From Bacillota bacterium (lineage in GTDB: Bacteria; Bacillota; Clostridia; Lachnospirales; Lachnospiraceae): DNA of 64,000 bases. This document shows positions 1-8,816 of this stretch, in pieces. The notes below the pieces were generated by a model. The model was given only the letters and a program-made list of their open reading frames with translations, had not been told where the DNA came from and searched no databases. Each line of letters begins with the position of its first letter. Positions within the stretch are counted from its first letter, which is position 1. The translations under genes were made by a program, and so were the position numbers. Location: NCBI GenBank assembly GCA_023435645.1, contig JAEYRK010000041.1, positions 1 to 64,000 on the forward strand, given 5' to 3'.

Positions 1-7
1 TCCACCT

Positions 8-1096
8 CTACAGAATACTCTCCAATCGTTTTAAGAACATCTCCTTTTTCACATTCTGCTCTCCGATGCTGTTCAGCTTCTGAATATTGCGACCGGAAAC
101 CCAGGCCTTTTTCCCATTATAATAGAAATTGGTGATCTTCCAGAACTTTTCCGGGTATAAAAGAAGTACATACAGGATGTTCAATTCCTGCTTTGAGATT
201 GTCCGGATTCGGTCATATGCCTCGATCATGTTACTCCCATAAAGGATATCCCAGTCGTTTTTCTCCATGACCTTCCGGACGAATTGATATAGGTCAGCAA
301 TCTGCAGTCCGATATAGGACTTCTCAAAGTTTGTGGTCGCAATCACCTGGTTACAGGCCACAGAAACATCCGTTACGGTAAGAGGCTGTTGGTTAATCCA
401 GCCCGGTGGAATATATGCCTTAGCTATGGCGTCATTCTTATTTTTCAGCATAATGATATTATGATAGGTATAGTTGCCATGGCAAACACACCGCTGCTGT
501 GCCGCTTCCGCCAATAATTTTCCATAGGAGGAGCCGGCAAGCCGTTCGGAGGCTTTGATCCCCTGTTCATAGAAATCATCATAATAATTAAGATATAAGA
601 GCTCAAATTCGTTCTTCTGTCTTTTATCCCTGATATAACTTTTTACTCTTTTCAATTCTCTATTTCTCTTCTCAAAGCTTTCTGTCAAGTCGGCACAGAT
701 ATTATGCTCCAGCTGCTCCTTTGAAAAATCCACATTGGTTAGGATACAATGCAGTTTCGCCAGATTCGCAGACGCCATCTCAATCTGGGAGAGCTCCTTC
801 AAATTACATTCCTCACCCCAGAACCAGTTCTTCATAATATATTGACAGCCGGCACTGTCCTCGGAGATAATATCATCCTCCATTGTTCTGACAAAAAGGT
901 CTGTATTAAAATACCCGTTCTCAAACAGGTGCTCCTTTACCTTATTCTCAAATAATGCTCTGTTTTTTGATCCCTCAAAGCATTTAAACAGCTTTAGACC
1001 ACAATCGGTTTCCAGCAGAAAAGCGCCTCTGGCTCTATATATATTGTATATCTTAAGACGATATTTTTTTAATGCTTCCTGACTTCTATCTTCCAT
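8..1096 (-). CDS. CotS-like spore coat / aminoglycoside-phosphotransferase-fold protein
   Basis: A 362-residue protein with a kinase-like (APH/ChoK) fold of the kind found in the CotS/YsxE spore coat family. The N-terminal part (about residues 15-60) resembles the nucleotide-binding lobe, with a K-x-F-K segment (LKLFKC). A Brenner-type catalytic loop appears as CHGNYTYHN near residue 205, where true kinases usually have HGDxxxxN; here the catalytic Asp position is Asn, so enzymatic activity is doubtful. The length fits the family (about 330-360). The start follows a GGGGGG-type ribosome binding site. It is a single gene with the stop right at the window edge. CotS-family membership is inferred from the pattern; a generic APH-family protein is the alternative. 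Confidence 0.72.
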   Translation of the reverse strand: MEDRSQEALKKYRLKIYNIYRARGAFLLETDCGLKLFKCFEGSKNRALFENKVKEHLFENGYFNTDLFVRTMEDDIISEDSAGCQYIMKNWFWGEECNLKELSQIEMASANLAKLHCILTNVDFSKEQLEHNICADLTESFEKRNRELKRVKSYIRDKRQKNEFELLYLNYYDDFYEQGIKASERLAGSSYGKLLAEAAQQRCVCHGNYTYHNIIMLKNKNDAIAKAYIPPGWINQQPLTVTDVSVACNQVIATTNFEKSYIGLQIADLYQFVRKVMEKNDWDILYGSNMIEAYDRIRTISKQELNILYVLLLYPEKFWKITNFYYNGKKAWVSGRNIQKLNSIGEQNVKKEMFLKRLESIL

Positions 1097-1166
1097 GGCT
1101 ATCCCCCCCTGACTAATGACGAAACCCGTCTTACTAATATTATGATATGTCAGTTGAAATCATGAT

Positions 1167-1210
1167 AAAAAGAGCCCTAGAAATATTACGCTCAAAAATT
1201 TCCAAGGCTC
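1167..1210 (-). terminator. intrinsic terminator of the cca gene
   Basis: A 13-bp stem (1172-1184 with 1198-1210, allowing G-U pairs) is followed on the minus strand by a run of T (complement of A at 1167-1171). It lies just after the stop of the CCA-adding enzyme gene. Confidence 0.85.
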
Positions 1211-1235
1211 CAAAAAGCATTTATTCAGTTATTCC

Positions 1236-2615
1236 TTATTCTTCTATGGGATGGCTCTTCCAATCCTTTGCCAGCTGAAGCAGCGTATTCTTCTGATTAA
1301 GCTTCGGGTCCTCCAGTACCTCGTCCAAAAGATAGCTTAATATCTGTCCCAATTCTCTTCCGGGATGGTAGCCTTCACGAATTAAATCATCTCCGTTTAG
1401 CTGAAGCTCCTTCAGGCTGACACAATCCCCCTCCTCTAATATCCTCTGATAAAGTCTTTGGGCCGTCTCTATGCGACGATACTTTTCTTCCGTATGGCTG
1501 GGGTTTTTTCCTGCCGTATCCGCACGGTTCACCTCAAACAACAGCTCCATATACTCCTTGCCAATTTTAGCTGCTGCCTTACGAATTCCTGCCGGAGTCA
1601 GCACGAATCGGTAATCATGCCAGCGGATCAGGTGAATCACGGCATTGAGCGTATCATTATCAAACTTCAGCTCCTTTAGGATCCGTTTTGCTGTCATGGC
1701 ACCCTTCTCCTGGTGACCGTAGAAATGCTCCTGCCCATCCTTTCCGACGGTCTTCGAGCTGGGCTTCTCTACATCATGCAAAAGCATTGTCCAGCGAAGA
1801 ATGGCCCTCTCCCGCAGGGGATAACGGTTCTCACAATAGGGTCCTGCCACGGCAGTTACCGCCCGAATCGTGTGCTCTCCCACAGAATAGCTATGGTGGA
1901 TATTTTTCTGATCGGTTGCCATCATCAAATCAAACTGCGGAAGGATCACCGCCGTAATTCCCGTCTCATATAGGGTCCTGAGCCGGTCCGGATGATCCGA
2001 TATCAGAAGCTTAGTCAGCTCTACCCGGATGCGCTCTGCACTGATATTTCTCAGTAACCCCGCCTTATCCCGAACTGCCTGCAAGGTAGCTTCCTCTATC
2101 TGAAAGCTTAGCTGGGCCGAGAAGCGGACAGCCCTGAGTATTCTTAGGGCATCCTCCTCAAACCGTTCCTCAGCACTGCCGACACAACGAATCCATCCGG
2201 AGGATAAATCCTTAAGTCCGTCAAACAGGTCAATCAGGCCCTCCCTGTCATTATATGCCATGGCATTGATTGTAAAATCTCTCCGCCTTAAATCCTCCTT
2301 CAGGCTCGAAGTAAATAAAACCTCCTTCGGATGGCGATTATCCTCATACTCCCCATCCAGGCGGTAGGTGGTCACCTCATAATGCTCCTTATCCATCAGA
2401 ACCGTCACTGTACCATGCTGGATCCCGGTATCTATGGTTCTCTTAAAGAGCCTCTTCACTTCCTGAGGCTTCGCAGAGGTGGTAATATCCCAATCCTCCG
2501 GTGTTTTTCCCAAAATCATATCCCTTACGCAGCCACCGACCGCATAGGCTTCATAGCCATTCTCTGTCAGCAATTGAATAATTCTATTCACATTATCGGG
2601 TATCTGTATCTTCAT
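1236..2615 (-). CDS. cca: CCA-adding enzyme / tRNA nucleotidyltransferase with HD domain
   Basis: Adds or repairs the 3'-terminal CCA of tRNAs from CTP and ATP. The N-terminal nucleotidyltransferase signature is clear (AYAVGGCVRDMILGK, then EDWDITT with the metal-binding D-x-D), followed by the RRDFTINAMA motif, the RxxRF-type RILRAVRFSAQL segment and a C-terminal HD domain (LLHDVEKP around residue 300). The 459-residue length is typical of class II enzymes with an HD extension. A GGAGGTACGGT ribosome binding site selects the ATG at 2615 over an in-frame codon 45 bases upstream. The 5' end overlaps the GNAT gene by 23 bp, so the two are translationally coupled. Terminator at 1167-1210. Confidence 0.95.
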   Translation of the reverse strand: MKIQIPDNVNRIIQLLTENGYEAYAVGGCVRDMILGKTPEDWDITTSAKPQEVKRLFKRTIDTGIQHGTVTVLMDKEHYEVTTYRLDGEYEDNRHPKEVLFTSSLKEDLRRRDFTINAMAYNDREGLIDLFDGLKDLSSGWIRCVGSAEERFEEDALRILRAVRFSAQLSFQIEEATLQAVRDKAGLLRNISAERIRVELTKLLISDHPDRLRTLYETGITAVILPQFDLMMATDQKNIHHSYSVGEHTIRAVTAVAGPYCENRYPLRERAILRWTMLLHDVEKPSSKTVGKDGQEHFYGHQEKGAMTAKRILKELKFDNDTLNAVIHLIRWHDYRFVLTPAGIRKAAAKIGKEYMELLFEVNRADTAGKNPSHTEEKYRRIETAQRLYQRILEEGDCVSLKELQLNGDDLIREGYHPGRELGQILSYLLDEVLEDPKLNQKNTLLQLAKDWKSHPIEE

Positions 2616-3156
2616 ACCGTACCTCCAACCGCTTTTTGCTATCCTCCTGAATTGCTTCACAGCTCTTCTCCATCAGATAGAACAGTCCCTTACGAAAGGT
2701 AACAGTTCCTGCATAGGTATAGCCCAGGCTCTCGTAAAGCTTCCTGGATATCACATTTTCTGAGAAGGTATCCAGACGAATCGACGAATAACCCTCCGCT
2801 TTGATCTTCTGCTCCGCATATTCCATGGTGAGTCTGCCGAAGCCACCGCCCTGTGAAGTATGGTTGACGCATAATCGGTGAATTACTGCAATCCTGCCTT
2901 CCCGATAGCTCCAGGCTCCAGTCTGATATTCTAAATCCTGCTCTTCGTTTAATACCACGCAGGCCAGGATTTTTGCACCCTTCGTAAGCACATACATCTC
3001 CCTGTTCATAATATCCCCGGTAAGCACCTTCTCATTCGGGTAAAGCTCATCCCACTGATAAATCTTCTGCTCTATCTGATGCTGAATCGCGCCTGAATAA
3101 AGTGCTACAATCTCCTTGCACTCTGAAGTCTCTGCCAGCCTAAATCGATATTCCAT
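2593..3156 (-). CDS. GNAT family N-acetyltransferase
   Basis: A 187-residue acyl-CoA N-acyltransferase of the GNAT superfamily. The acetyl-CoA-binding region is in the middle (RLCVNHTSQGGGFGRLTMEYAE, matching the V-x-x-x-x-R/Q-G-x-G-x-L pattern loosely), followed by RLDTFSENVISRKLYESLGY, the typical alpha4/beta5 region. Substrate unknown. The reading frame is open further upstream to 3366, but that part lies inside the proS terminator hairpin, so I place the start at the ATG at 3156, preceded by GAGG. The gene overlaps cca by 23 bp and probably forms an operon with it. Confidence 0.85.
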   Translation of the reverse strand: MEYRFRLAETSECKEIVALYSGAIQHQIEQKIYQWDELYPNEKVLTGDIMNREMYVLTKGAKILACVVLNEEQDLEYQTGAWSYREGRIAVIHRLCVNHTSQGGGFGRLTMEYAEQKIKAEGYSSIRLDTFSENVISRKLYESLGYTYAGTVTFRKGLFYLMEKSCEAIQEDSKKRLEVRYEDTDTR

Positions 3157-3290
3157 AACACCGCGCCTCATTTCCATAATATGCTGAGATAAACCTGTTC
3201 CACTTCCTGTTACCTGCAGCCAATTTAGAGAAGCCGTCAGCAAAAAAGGTTCATTATCTGATTTAGATCCATTATAGCATACTTTCCCAT

Positions 3291-3356
3291 AAAGAAAAAG
3301 TCCACCGCAGAAGCATATCATGCGGGAATTCCCGCCGGTATCAAGCTGCAATGGAC
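3291..3356 (-). terminator. intrinsic terminator of proS
   Basis: Outer stem 3300-3310 with 3346-3356 (GTCCA-TGCAG paired with CTGC-TGGAC), inner palindrome GCGGGAATTCCCGC, and a T-rich tract on the minus strand (complement of 3291-3299). It lies 17 bases after the proS stop. Confidence 0.85.
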
Positions 3357-3372
3357 CTAATGTCATTTACAT

Positions 3373-4806
3373 TTAATAAGCCTTACCCCAGTAAGCCATG
3401 GTCTTGGCAGGCTTACCACAGCATACGCAGGTATCCGCGATATGCTCCTGCTCGAAGGGCATACAACGGGAGGTTGCACCGGTTTTCTCTTTGATAGTAA
3501 GCTCACAGGCCTCATCCTCACACCACATGGCTTTGATAAAGCCAGGCTTCTCTGCAACCGTCTTCTCAAATTCCTCCATCGTCGTAGCAACATAGGTATG
3601 GGAATCCCTGTGAGTCCTTGCTCTTTCCAGCATCTCTGACTGCATCCGCTCCAACACCTCTGCTGCCTTGTTCTCTATCTCCTCCAGGGAAACCACAAGC
3701 TTCTCCCTGGTGTCCCTTCTGACGATTACTGCCTGACCTGCCTCGATATCCTTGGGTCCGATTTCAATTCGAATCGGAATACCGCGCATCTCCTGCTCGG
3801 AGAACTTCCAGCCGGGGCTCTTCTCAGAATCGTCCACCTTTACCTTAAAGGAGCTTAAGCGATTTTTCAATTCATAGGCCTTCTCAAGTACACCCTCCTT
3901 GTTCTGGCTGATTGGAACAATCATAATCTGAACCGGTGCGATTCTCGGAGGAAGAACCAGTCCACTGTCATCTCCGTGAACCATGATGATTGCTCCGATG
4001 ATTCTTGTTGACATACCCCAGGAGGTCTGATGTACGTATTGAAGGGTATTGTTTCTATCCGTATACTGTATGCCGAAGGCCTGTGCAAAACCGTCACCGA
4101 AATTGTGGCTGGTACCGGATTGTAATGCCTTACCGTCATGCATCAGAGCTTCAATGGTATAGGTTGCGTGAGCCCCCGCAAATTTCTCCTTCTCGGATTT
4201 GCGTCCCTTAATCATAGGGATTGCCAATACCCTTTCACAGAAATCAGCATATACATTCAGCATCTGGATGGTTCTCTCCTCCGCTTCCTCTGCTGTTGCA
4301 TGGGCGGTATGGCCTTCCTGCCATAAAAATTCCATGGAGCGTAGGAACGGTCTGGTTGTCTTCTCCCAACGGACTACCGAACACCACTGGTTATAGAGCT
4401 TCGGCAGGTCACGATAGGATTGGATGATATTTGAATAGAAATCACAGAACAGTGTCTCTGAGGTGGGCCTTACACAGAGCCTCTCCTGCAACGGCTCCAG
4501 TCCCCCCTGGGTAACCCAGGCAACCTCAGGTGCAAAGCCCTCCACATGATCCTTCTCCTTCTGCAGCAGGCTCTCCGGTATAAACATCGGCATATAGACA
4601 TTCTCCACTCCGGTTGCCTTAAAATCCGCATCCAGCTGCTTCTGGATGTTCTCCCAAATGGCATAACCATTCGGTCTTAAGATCATGCATCCCTTCACAC
4701 CGGAATACTCTATTAGTTCCGCTTTCTTCACTACATCCGTATACCATTGAGCAAAATCCGCTTCCATGGAGGTAATCGCCTCCACTAATTTCTTTTCCTT
4801 CGCCAT
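3373..4806 (-). CDS. proS: prolyl-tRNA synthetase, archaeal/eukaryotic type
   Basis: Charges tRNA-Pro with proline in the cytoplasm. The sequence shows class II synthetase motifs: motif 2 region around FRSMEFLWQEGHTAH, motif 3 in GMSTRIIGAIIMVHGDDSGLVLPP, then an anticodon-binding domain and a C-terminal zinc-type domain (WCEDEACE, CMPF, CVCCGKPA). At 477 residues and without the roughly 180-residue editing insertion between motifs 2 and 3, it is the compact archaeal/eukaryotic (type 3) form found in many Clostridia. Two tandem ATG codons occur; the second (4806) is at best distance (7 bases) from AAAGGAG. A T-box leader lies directly upstream and an intrinsic terminator follows. Confidence 0.97.
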   Translation of the reverse strand: MAKEKKLVEAITSMEADFAQWYTDVVKKAELIEYSGVKGCMILRPNGYAIWENIQKQLDADFKATGVENVYMPMFIPESLLQKEKDHVEGFAPEVAWVTQGGLEPLQERLCVRPTSETLFCDFYSNIIQSYRDLPKLYNQWCSVVRWEKTTRPFLRSMEFLWQEGHTAHATAEEAEERTIQMLNVYADFCERVLAIPMIKGRKSEKEKFAGAHATYTIEALMHDGKALQSGTSHNFGDGFAQAFGIQYTDRNNTLQYVHQTSWGMSTRIIGAIIMVHGDDSGLVLPPRIAPVQIMIVPISQNKEGVLEKAYELKNRLSSFKVKVDDSEKSPGWKFSEQEMRGIPIRIEIGPKDIEAGQAVIVRRDTREKLVVSLEEIENKAAEVLERMQSEMLERARTHRDSHTYVATTMEEFEKTVAEKPGFIKAMWCEDEACELTIKEKTGATSRCMPFEQEHIADTCVCCGKPAKTMAYWGKAY

Positions 4807-4842
4807 CATATCTCTCCTTTCTGATATTGGGTAGAAAGACAC

Positions 4843-5080
4843 AAAAAGAGCCCTTCTATCCCTAAGGGACCGAAAGACTCGGCGGTACCACCCTAATTAG
4901 CTGACTGCTGCCAGCTCTCTCTCCTACCGTTAACGCCGGTCATACGTTGCATTTGGAGTCCTGAAACCTTCATGCAAAGCTCCGAGGCCGGTTCAAAAAT
5001 AACTGCATAAGAAGCTTCCACCGATACTTCTCTCTCTGTTATGCGTACCTTTTCTACTATTCCTCATCCACGCTTAATAA
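4843..5080 (-). promoter_or_regulatory. T-box riboswitch (proline) upstream of proS
   Basis: The minus strand carries the T-box sequence AGGGTGGTACCGCC (complement of 4881-4894), followed by a strong terminator hairpin (4848-4856 with 4872-4880, loop UUA between UCCC and GGGA, then UUUUU). Upstream is a stem I-like region with AGAGAGAG and CCUCGGAG. By analogy with other T-boxes, where the specifier follows GAA and precedes N-CCUCGGAG, the specifier triplet is CCG (proline) at 4989-4991. Uncharged tRNA-Pro would stabilise the antiterminator and allow proS transcription. The 5' boundary is approximate. Confidence 0.93.
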
Positions 5081-5127
5081 TGTACCTTATTCTATGCCAG
5101 AATTTTGTCTTTGTCAAGCGGATTGTA

Positions 5128-6207
5128 TCAAATCTCAGGAGTGAAATGACTGTCATCCTCGGACTTATCCTTCATACCCTTAACGATGGTCACAATGGTG
5201 ATCAGTCCGATCGGCCCCAGGATAAAACCGGCGATCGAAAACAATTTGATTCCAATATACATGGAGACCAATGTAAATAATGGTTTAATTCCAATCCGGT
5301 TTCCGATTAGCTTGGGCTCTAATACCTCCCTTAAAATCTGACAGACCAGGAAGGTGGTCACTAAAATAGCTGCACCATAAATTTTACCGTTGAACAGCAT
5401 GACAATACTCCATGGGATATACACCAAACCGCTTCCCAGAATCGGCAGGGCATCCATCAGCGCTATGAGCAGGCCGATCAAAAGGGCATACTCATTTTTT
5501 AGTATGATCAGACCCAGTACGCTGATGATGGCTACAATGGACATGATGATCAGCTGGGACCTCAGATATGCAATTCCCGCATGAGCCAGCTTATCGGTTA
5601 CCTTATGGATATCCCGGTATAGGTCACTGTCACCATATTTTTTATGGAAGGCCGGAAGATCCTTAACGATTAAAACGGAAGAGATTAGTATGATTAGCAT
5701 AATTCCGGTGAAGGCGATTATCCAGATCGTAAAGGATATGGTGCGTTGTGTCATCGACGGCATTACATTTGTTTTCAGGTTCTCCACCATGCGCTCCAGA
5801 TTACCATCTACAATTCCCCGCAAGGTTCCCTTTGCAAGACCAAAGGTTTTGTCACAGCTTGAGCAGAGGTGATCCAGCTTATCCGCCACCGCGTTGGCAT
5901 AAATGGGAAAATTCCGAATTAATTTGATGGTCTGCATTAACAGGGTATGGAGAAGGTAATATAAGCCCGTCCCCAGGACTGCCACTAGAACCGAAAGGGA
6001 CAGGGTGCCGCCAATGATTCTAGGCAGCTTCAGCTTCCGGTACAGAAACTCTGTAGAAGGTCGGATAATCCAGGCAAGAAAGTATGCAAAGAAAAATGGC
6101 AGGATGAGAGGCAATATATATTTAAAGCCCAGATATACCCCAAGGGTGGTACCCATGATAAGCAAAAGATATTTCATTCTGGGTTTGTTTTTTAACCAGG
6201 ACCTCAT
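5128..6207 (-). CDS. AI-2E family transporter (membrane permease)
   Basis: A 359-residue integral membrane protein of the AI-2E/PerM (YdiK/YtvI) superfamily. It starts with a short basic segment, then two hydrophobic helices (about residues 12-60), an extracytoplasmic-like charged central region containing LDHLCSSCDKTFGLAKG, and a C-terminal half with about five helices including the family hallmark ALLIGLLIALMDALPILGSG followed by PW. Family members export small solutes or, in some cases, Na+/H+; the substrate here is unknown. AAGGAGGTGGTTTG places the start at 6207, not at the upstream in-frame ATG. It is a single gene between the proS T-box and a terminator. Confidence 0.9.
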   Translation of the reverse strand: MRSWLKNKPRMKYLLLIMGTTLGVYLGFKYILPLILPFFFAYFLAWIIRPSTEFLYRKLKLPRIIGGTLSLSVLVAVLGTGLYYLLHTLLMQTIKLIRNFPIYANAVADKLDHLCSSCDKTFGLAKGTLRGIVDGNLERMVENLKTNVMPSMTQRTISFTIWIIAFTGIMLIILISSVLIVKDLPAFHKKYGDSDLYRDIHKVTDKLAHAGIAYLRSQLIIMSIVAIISVLGLIILKNEYALLIGLLIALMDALPILGSGLVYIPWSIVMLFNGKIYGAAILVTTFLVCQILREVLEPKLIGNRIGIKPLFTLVSMYIGIKLFSIAGFILGPIGLITIVTIVKGMKDKSEDDSHFTPEI

Positions 6208-6257
6208 CAAACCACCTCCTTGGTAATATTCGCTATCATCAGGCACTCACGATGGAA

Positions 6258-6291
6258 ACAAAAAGAGAATTCATGATAAATGAATCCTCTT
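6258..6291 (-). terminator. intrinsic terminator of the cytidylate-kinase-like gene
   Basis: Stem AAGAG-ATTCAT (6263-6274 with 6280-6291, one mismatch) followed on the minus strand by TTTTTG. It separates the kinase-like gene from the permease gene. Confidence 0.75.
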
Positions 6292-6402
6292 ATGGTTATT
6301 GTCTGTGATATTAGCTTTTATATCCTCGGTGATAATTTGAAATAAAATAGGCAATATTATGTTAATAAGGTTATTTGCTGACTAATATGGATAAAGCTCA
6401 CA

Positions 6403-7200
6403 CTAATCCTTATATACCTCCACAGGTATGAAGCTTACCTCCGCACAGATCGCTGCTTTGATTTCATCGAAGGCCTCCAGTGCCTCATAATCATCCTCAA
6501 GCTTTCTTACCTTGATCACCTGATCAATGGCATACGGAGCCTTCCGATAAGCCTCAATCAAGCTGCTGAGCCTGTCCCTGTCTTCTTCCTGAATATTCTC
6601 CTTCAATGCAATCCGCTTCGGTGAAATCAACTGTCTTGTGCTCTTCGTCTGCCTGCCTTCATATTCTCTTGCTTCTGATAGAATTATCTCAGCAAGCTTC
6701 TCCGGCAGACAGAAGGTACTGTCTATTACGAGATCATAGTTCGAAAAATCCATATAATTCAAATCATAGATCTCCTTATAACGAACCTTCTCGGTCGCAG
6801 CCCGTTCCGCCAGCATGCTTCTCGCTTCCTCAAAGGAGGTGTATTTTTCTTCTTCCCCTCTCTGATCGTTCATGACACGCATCGCTGCCACATCCAGACT
6901 AACGGAAACAAAGACCTTAAAGGAGCTCTCCACAAAATGCCAGGCCAGCCTGGAATCAAATATAATATCCTTCTCCTTATTATCCCTGGAGATTCGTGTG
7001 GTTTCATCATCTATCATTTTATCATATTGCTTATCGCTTCGCATCAATTGATTCAGCTCCAGCGTGGTCATATTCATCTGTCTGGCGAGCTCTCTCTGTA
7101 CCTTTCCTGTGGAATAGATCTCAAACCCGTATTTCTCGCTAAGCAGCTTACATATGGTTGATTTGCCGCTTCCAAGGTTGCCCGTTATCGTAATATGCAT
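6403..7200 (-). CDS. cytidylate kinase-like P-loop protein
   Basis: A 265-residue P-loop NTPase. The Walker A motif GNLGSGKST is at residues 7-15, followed by YSTGKVQRELA, resembling the Cmk/AAA_33 and cytidylate-kinase-like families of Clostridia; IIFDSRLAWHF is the region corresponding to the nucleoside-binding part of such kinases. The last 90 residues contain a second, basic region (TRQLISPKRIALKENIQ) ending in a short domain with AYRKAPYAIDQVIKVRK. The substrate is unknown, so true CMP kinase activity is not claimed; dephospho-CoA-kinase-like and shikimate-kinase-like folds are alternatives. GGAAGGAAGAAGG precedes the ATG at 7200. It has its own terminator. Confidence 0.75.
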   Translation of the reverse strand: MHITITGNLGSGKSTICKLLSEKYGFEIYSTGKVQRELARQMNMTTLELNQLMRSDKQYDKMIDDETTRISRDNKEKDIIFDSRLAWHFVESSFKVFVSVSLDVAAMRVMNDQRGEEEKYTSFEEARSMLAERAATEKVRYKEIYDLNYMDFSNYDLVIDSTFCLPEKLAEIILSEAREYEGRQTKSTRQLISPKRIALKENIQEEDRDRLSSLIEAYRKAPYAIDQVIKVRKLEDDYEALEAFDEIKAAICAEVSFIPVEVYKD

Positions 7201-7330
7201 CCTTCTTCCTTCCTTTCACCCAAGCCTTTGACGCCGTCCGACTATATGGCAAACATTCATAATTTAATAATTTATTATAGCCGATACCGGTGGAAAATAC
7301 AACCTCCTCCGGTCCTTATCACTGAAAAAA

Positions 7331-7915
7331 CTAATTCAGCTTTTCCAGGGTATGAAGCTCTGCACCTAGTAGCTTTGCATCCTCCTTCTCATGGGTGATA
7401 ACAATGACGGTTTTGCCGACGGTCTGCTCAAGAAGATAAGAAATTACCCTATGCTTTAAGGTCTTATCCAATCCCTTAAAGGGTTCATCCAGAAGAATTA
7501 GGTCACTGTCCGCAAGGAGTGCCCTAACCATGGCAACCCTTCGTCTCATGCCGCCGCTAAAGCTTCTGACCGGCTTCTTCGTCAGCACCTCTAAGCCTAC
7601 CTTCTGGAAATGCTCCCTGACTACCTCCTCCGTAATCTCCTTCCCACAGACCAACTGAACATTCTTCAGAGCATCCCAATGCTCAATCAAGCGGTCCTCT
7701 TGAAATACCGCCGAGATCTTAACCTCCTTAAGCCCCTGTATCTCACCGCTGTCCGGCTTGATTAATCCCATTAGGATATTCGCCAGCGTTGTCTTGCCGC
7801 TTCCGGAGGGTCCCATGATACAGCTGATGGTTCCAGCCCGAAAGGTGATATCCAGATGCTGTAGCACCTTTTTCCCATCAAACTCCTTATTTATATTGAT
7901 CAAACGGATGTCCAT
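7331..7915 (-). CDS. ABC transporter ATP-binding protein (SsuB/TauB-like)
   Basis: The ATPase of the adjacent importer, 194 residues, short for the family. Walker A GPSGSGKTT near residue 36, Q-loop AVFQEDRLIEHWD, signature FSGGMRRRVAMVRAL, Walker B LILLDEPFKGLD, and switch His in VIVITHEKED. It shows best resemblance to nitrate/taurine/sulfonate-type importers. GGGAGGAACC precedes the ATG. It is the last gene of the order regulator, binding protein, permease, ATPase. Confidence 0.93.
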   Translation of the reverse strand: MDIRLININKEFDGKKVLQHLDITFRAGTISCIMGPSGSGKTTLANILMGLIKPDSGEIQGLKEVKISAVFQEDRLIEHWDALKNVQLVCGKEITEEVVREHFQKVGLEVLTKKPVRSFSGGMRRRVAMVRALLADSDLILLDEPFKGLDKTLKHRVISYLLEQTVGKTVIVITHEKEDAKLLGAELHTLEKLN

Positions 7916-7961
7916 GGTTCCTCCCTTCAGATACGATGTTTAATCGTACTTCTTATCATGA

Positions 7962-8792
7962 TTATCGAAGCTCCTCGCCCTGAGCAGAGTCCCTGTCCTT
8001 ATGCTGCAGCTGCCGGAGAATAAAGAGAACGACCTTCTCAAATATTACGCTGATCAGGATAATGACTACGGTCCAGGCCAGCATTTCTTTGGTCATTAGA
8101 TTGAGCTTCGCTTCATATAGCTGCCGTCCGATGGACCTGGCCGGTATTCCGATTACCTCTGCTGCAATACCGGATTTGAAGCCAAAGCCGAGACCAATGG
8201 ATACCGCGGCAATCAGATAAGGAACCACCGCAGGAAGATAAATCGCCCGTATCCTCTTCCATAGGCTTAAGCGGAAAACCTTGGCTAACTGTAGAAGCTT
8301 GTCATCCGCTTCCTTTAGTCCCTGGAGAATATTCAGGTATACGACCGGCAGCACCATCAGAAAGGAGATATAGGTGGATAAATTGCCGGAATGAAACCAA
8401 AACAGGAAGAGGATGATGAAGGATGCCACCGGAGTTGCCTTCACCACCTTAATCAAGGGAGAAATCAACTCCCTGAGCAATCCGATCCAATGGGAAAGAA
8501 CTGCCAGTATCGTCCCAAGGATCAGTGCAAGAAGAAAGCCTAGAAAAATGTGTAGAGAGGAGGACGCTATCGTCTGCCAAAACTCACTTGTTTTTCCCAG
8601 CGTCCCTATGGTCCGGAGCACCTGGAGCGGGGCAGCCAGAAGGATCTCATTGTCTATTTTCCTGCTGGCTACTTCCCAGATGAGCATCCAGAAGCATATG
8701 GCAAGCAGCTGATAACAGATATGTTTTATTTTATTTTTACTCTTCTTAGGCATATCTCTTTGGCTCCTTCTCATAGGCTTACTTTGATTCAT
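7962..8792 (-). CDS. ABC transporter permease (SsuC/TauC-like)
   Basis: Membrane subunit of the importer, 276 residues with about six transmembrane helices. The BPD_transp_1 coupling region is visible as RLSLWKRIRAIYLPAVVPYLIAA (EAA-like loop: ...A...G.......LP) followed by GFGFKSGIAAEVIG. The family is that of sulfonate, taurine, nitrate and thiamine-precursor importers; substrate unknown. The open frame also allows a TTG start at 8801, but the ATG at 8792 is preferred. Ribosome binding is weak (AGG about nine bases upstream), so translation may rely on coupling to the binding-protein gene 24 bases upstream. Confidence 0.92.
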   Translation of the reverse strand: MNQSKPMRRSQRDMPKKSKNKIKHICYQLLAICFWMLIWEVASRKIDNEILLAAPLQVLRTIGTLGKTSEFWQTIASSSLHIFLGFLLALILGTILAVLSHWIGLLRELISPLIKVVKATPVASFIILFLFWFHSGNLSTYISFLMVLPVVYLNILQGLKEADDKLLQLAKVFRLSLWKRIRAIYLPAVVPYLIAAVSIGLGFGFKSGIAAEVIGIPARSIGRQLYEAKLNLMTKEMLAWTVVIILISVIFEKVVLFILRQLQHKDRDSAQGEELR

Positions 8793-8816
8793 CTCTTTCA
8801 ACCTGTTTATGGATGA

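Noticed and set aside
2331..2702. Plus-strand frame opposite cca
   Set aside because: Antisense shadow of the CCA-adding enzyme, no ribosome binding site.
3157..3366. Longer start for the GNAT gene at 3366
   Set aside because: The extra 70 residues lie in the proS terminator hairpin and contain no family sequence; the ATG at 3156 has a GAGG ribosome binding site.
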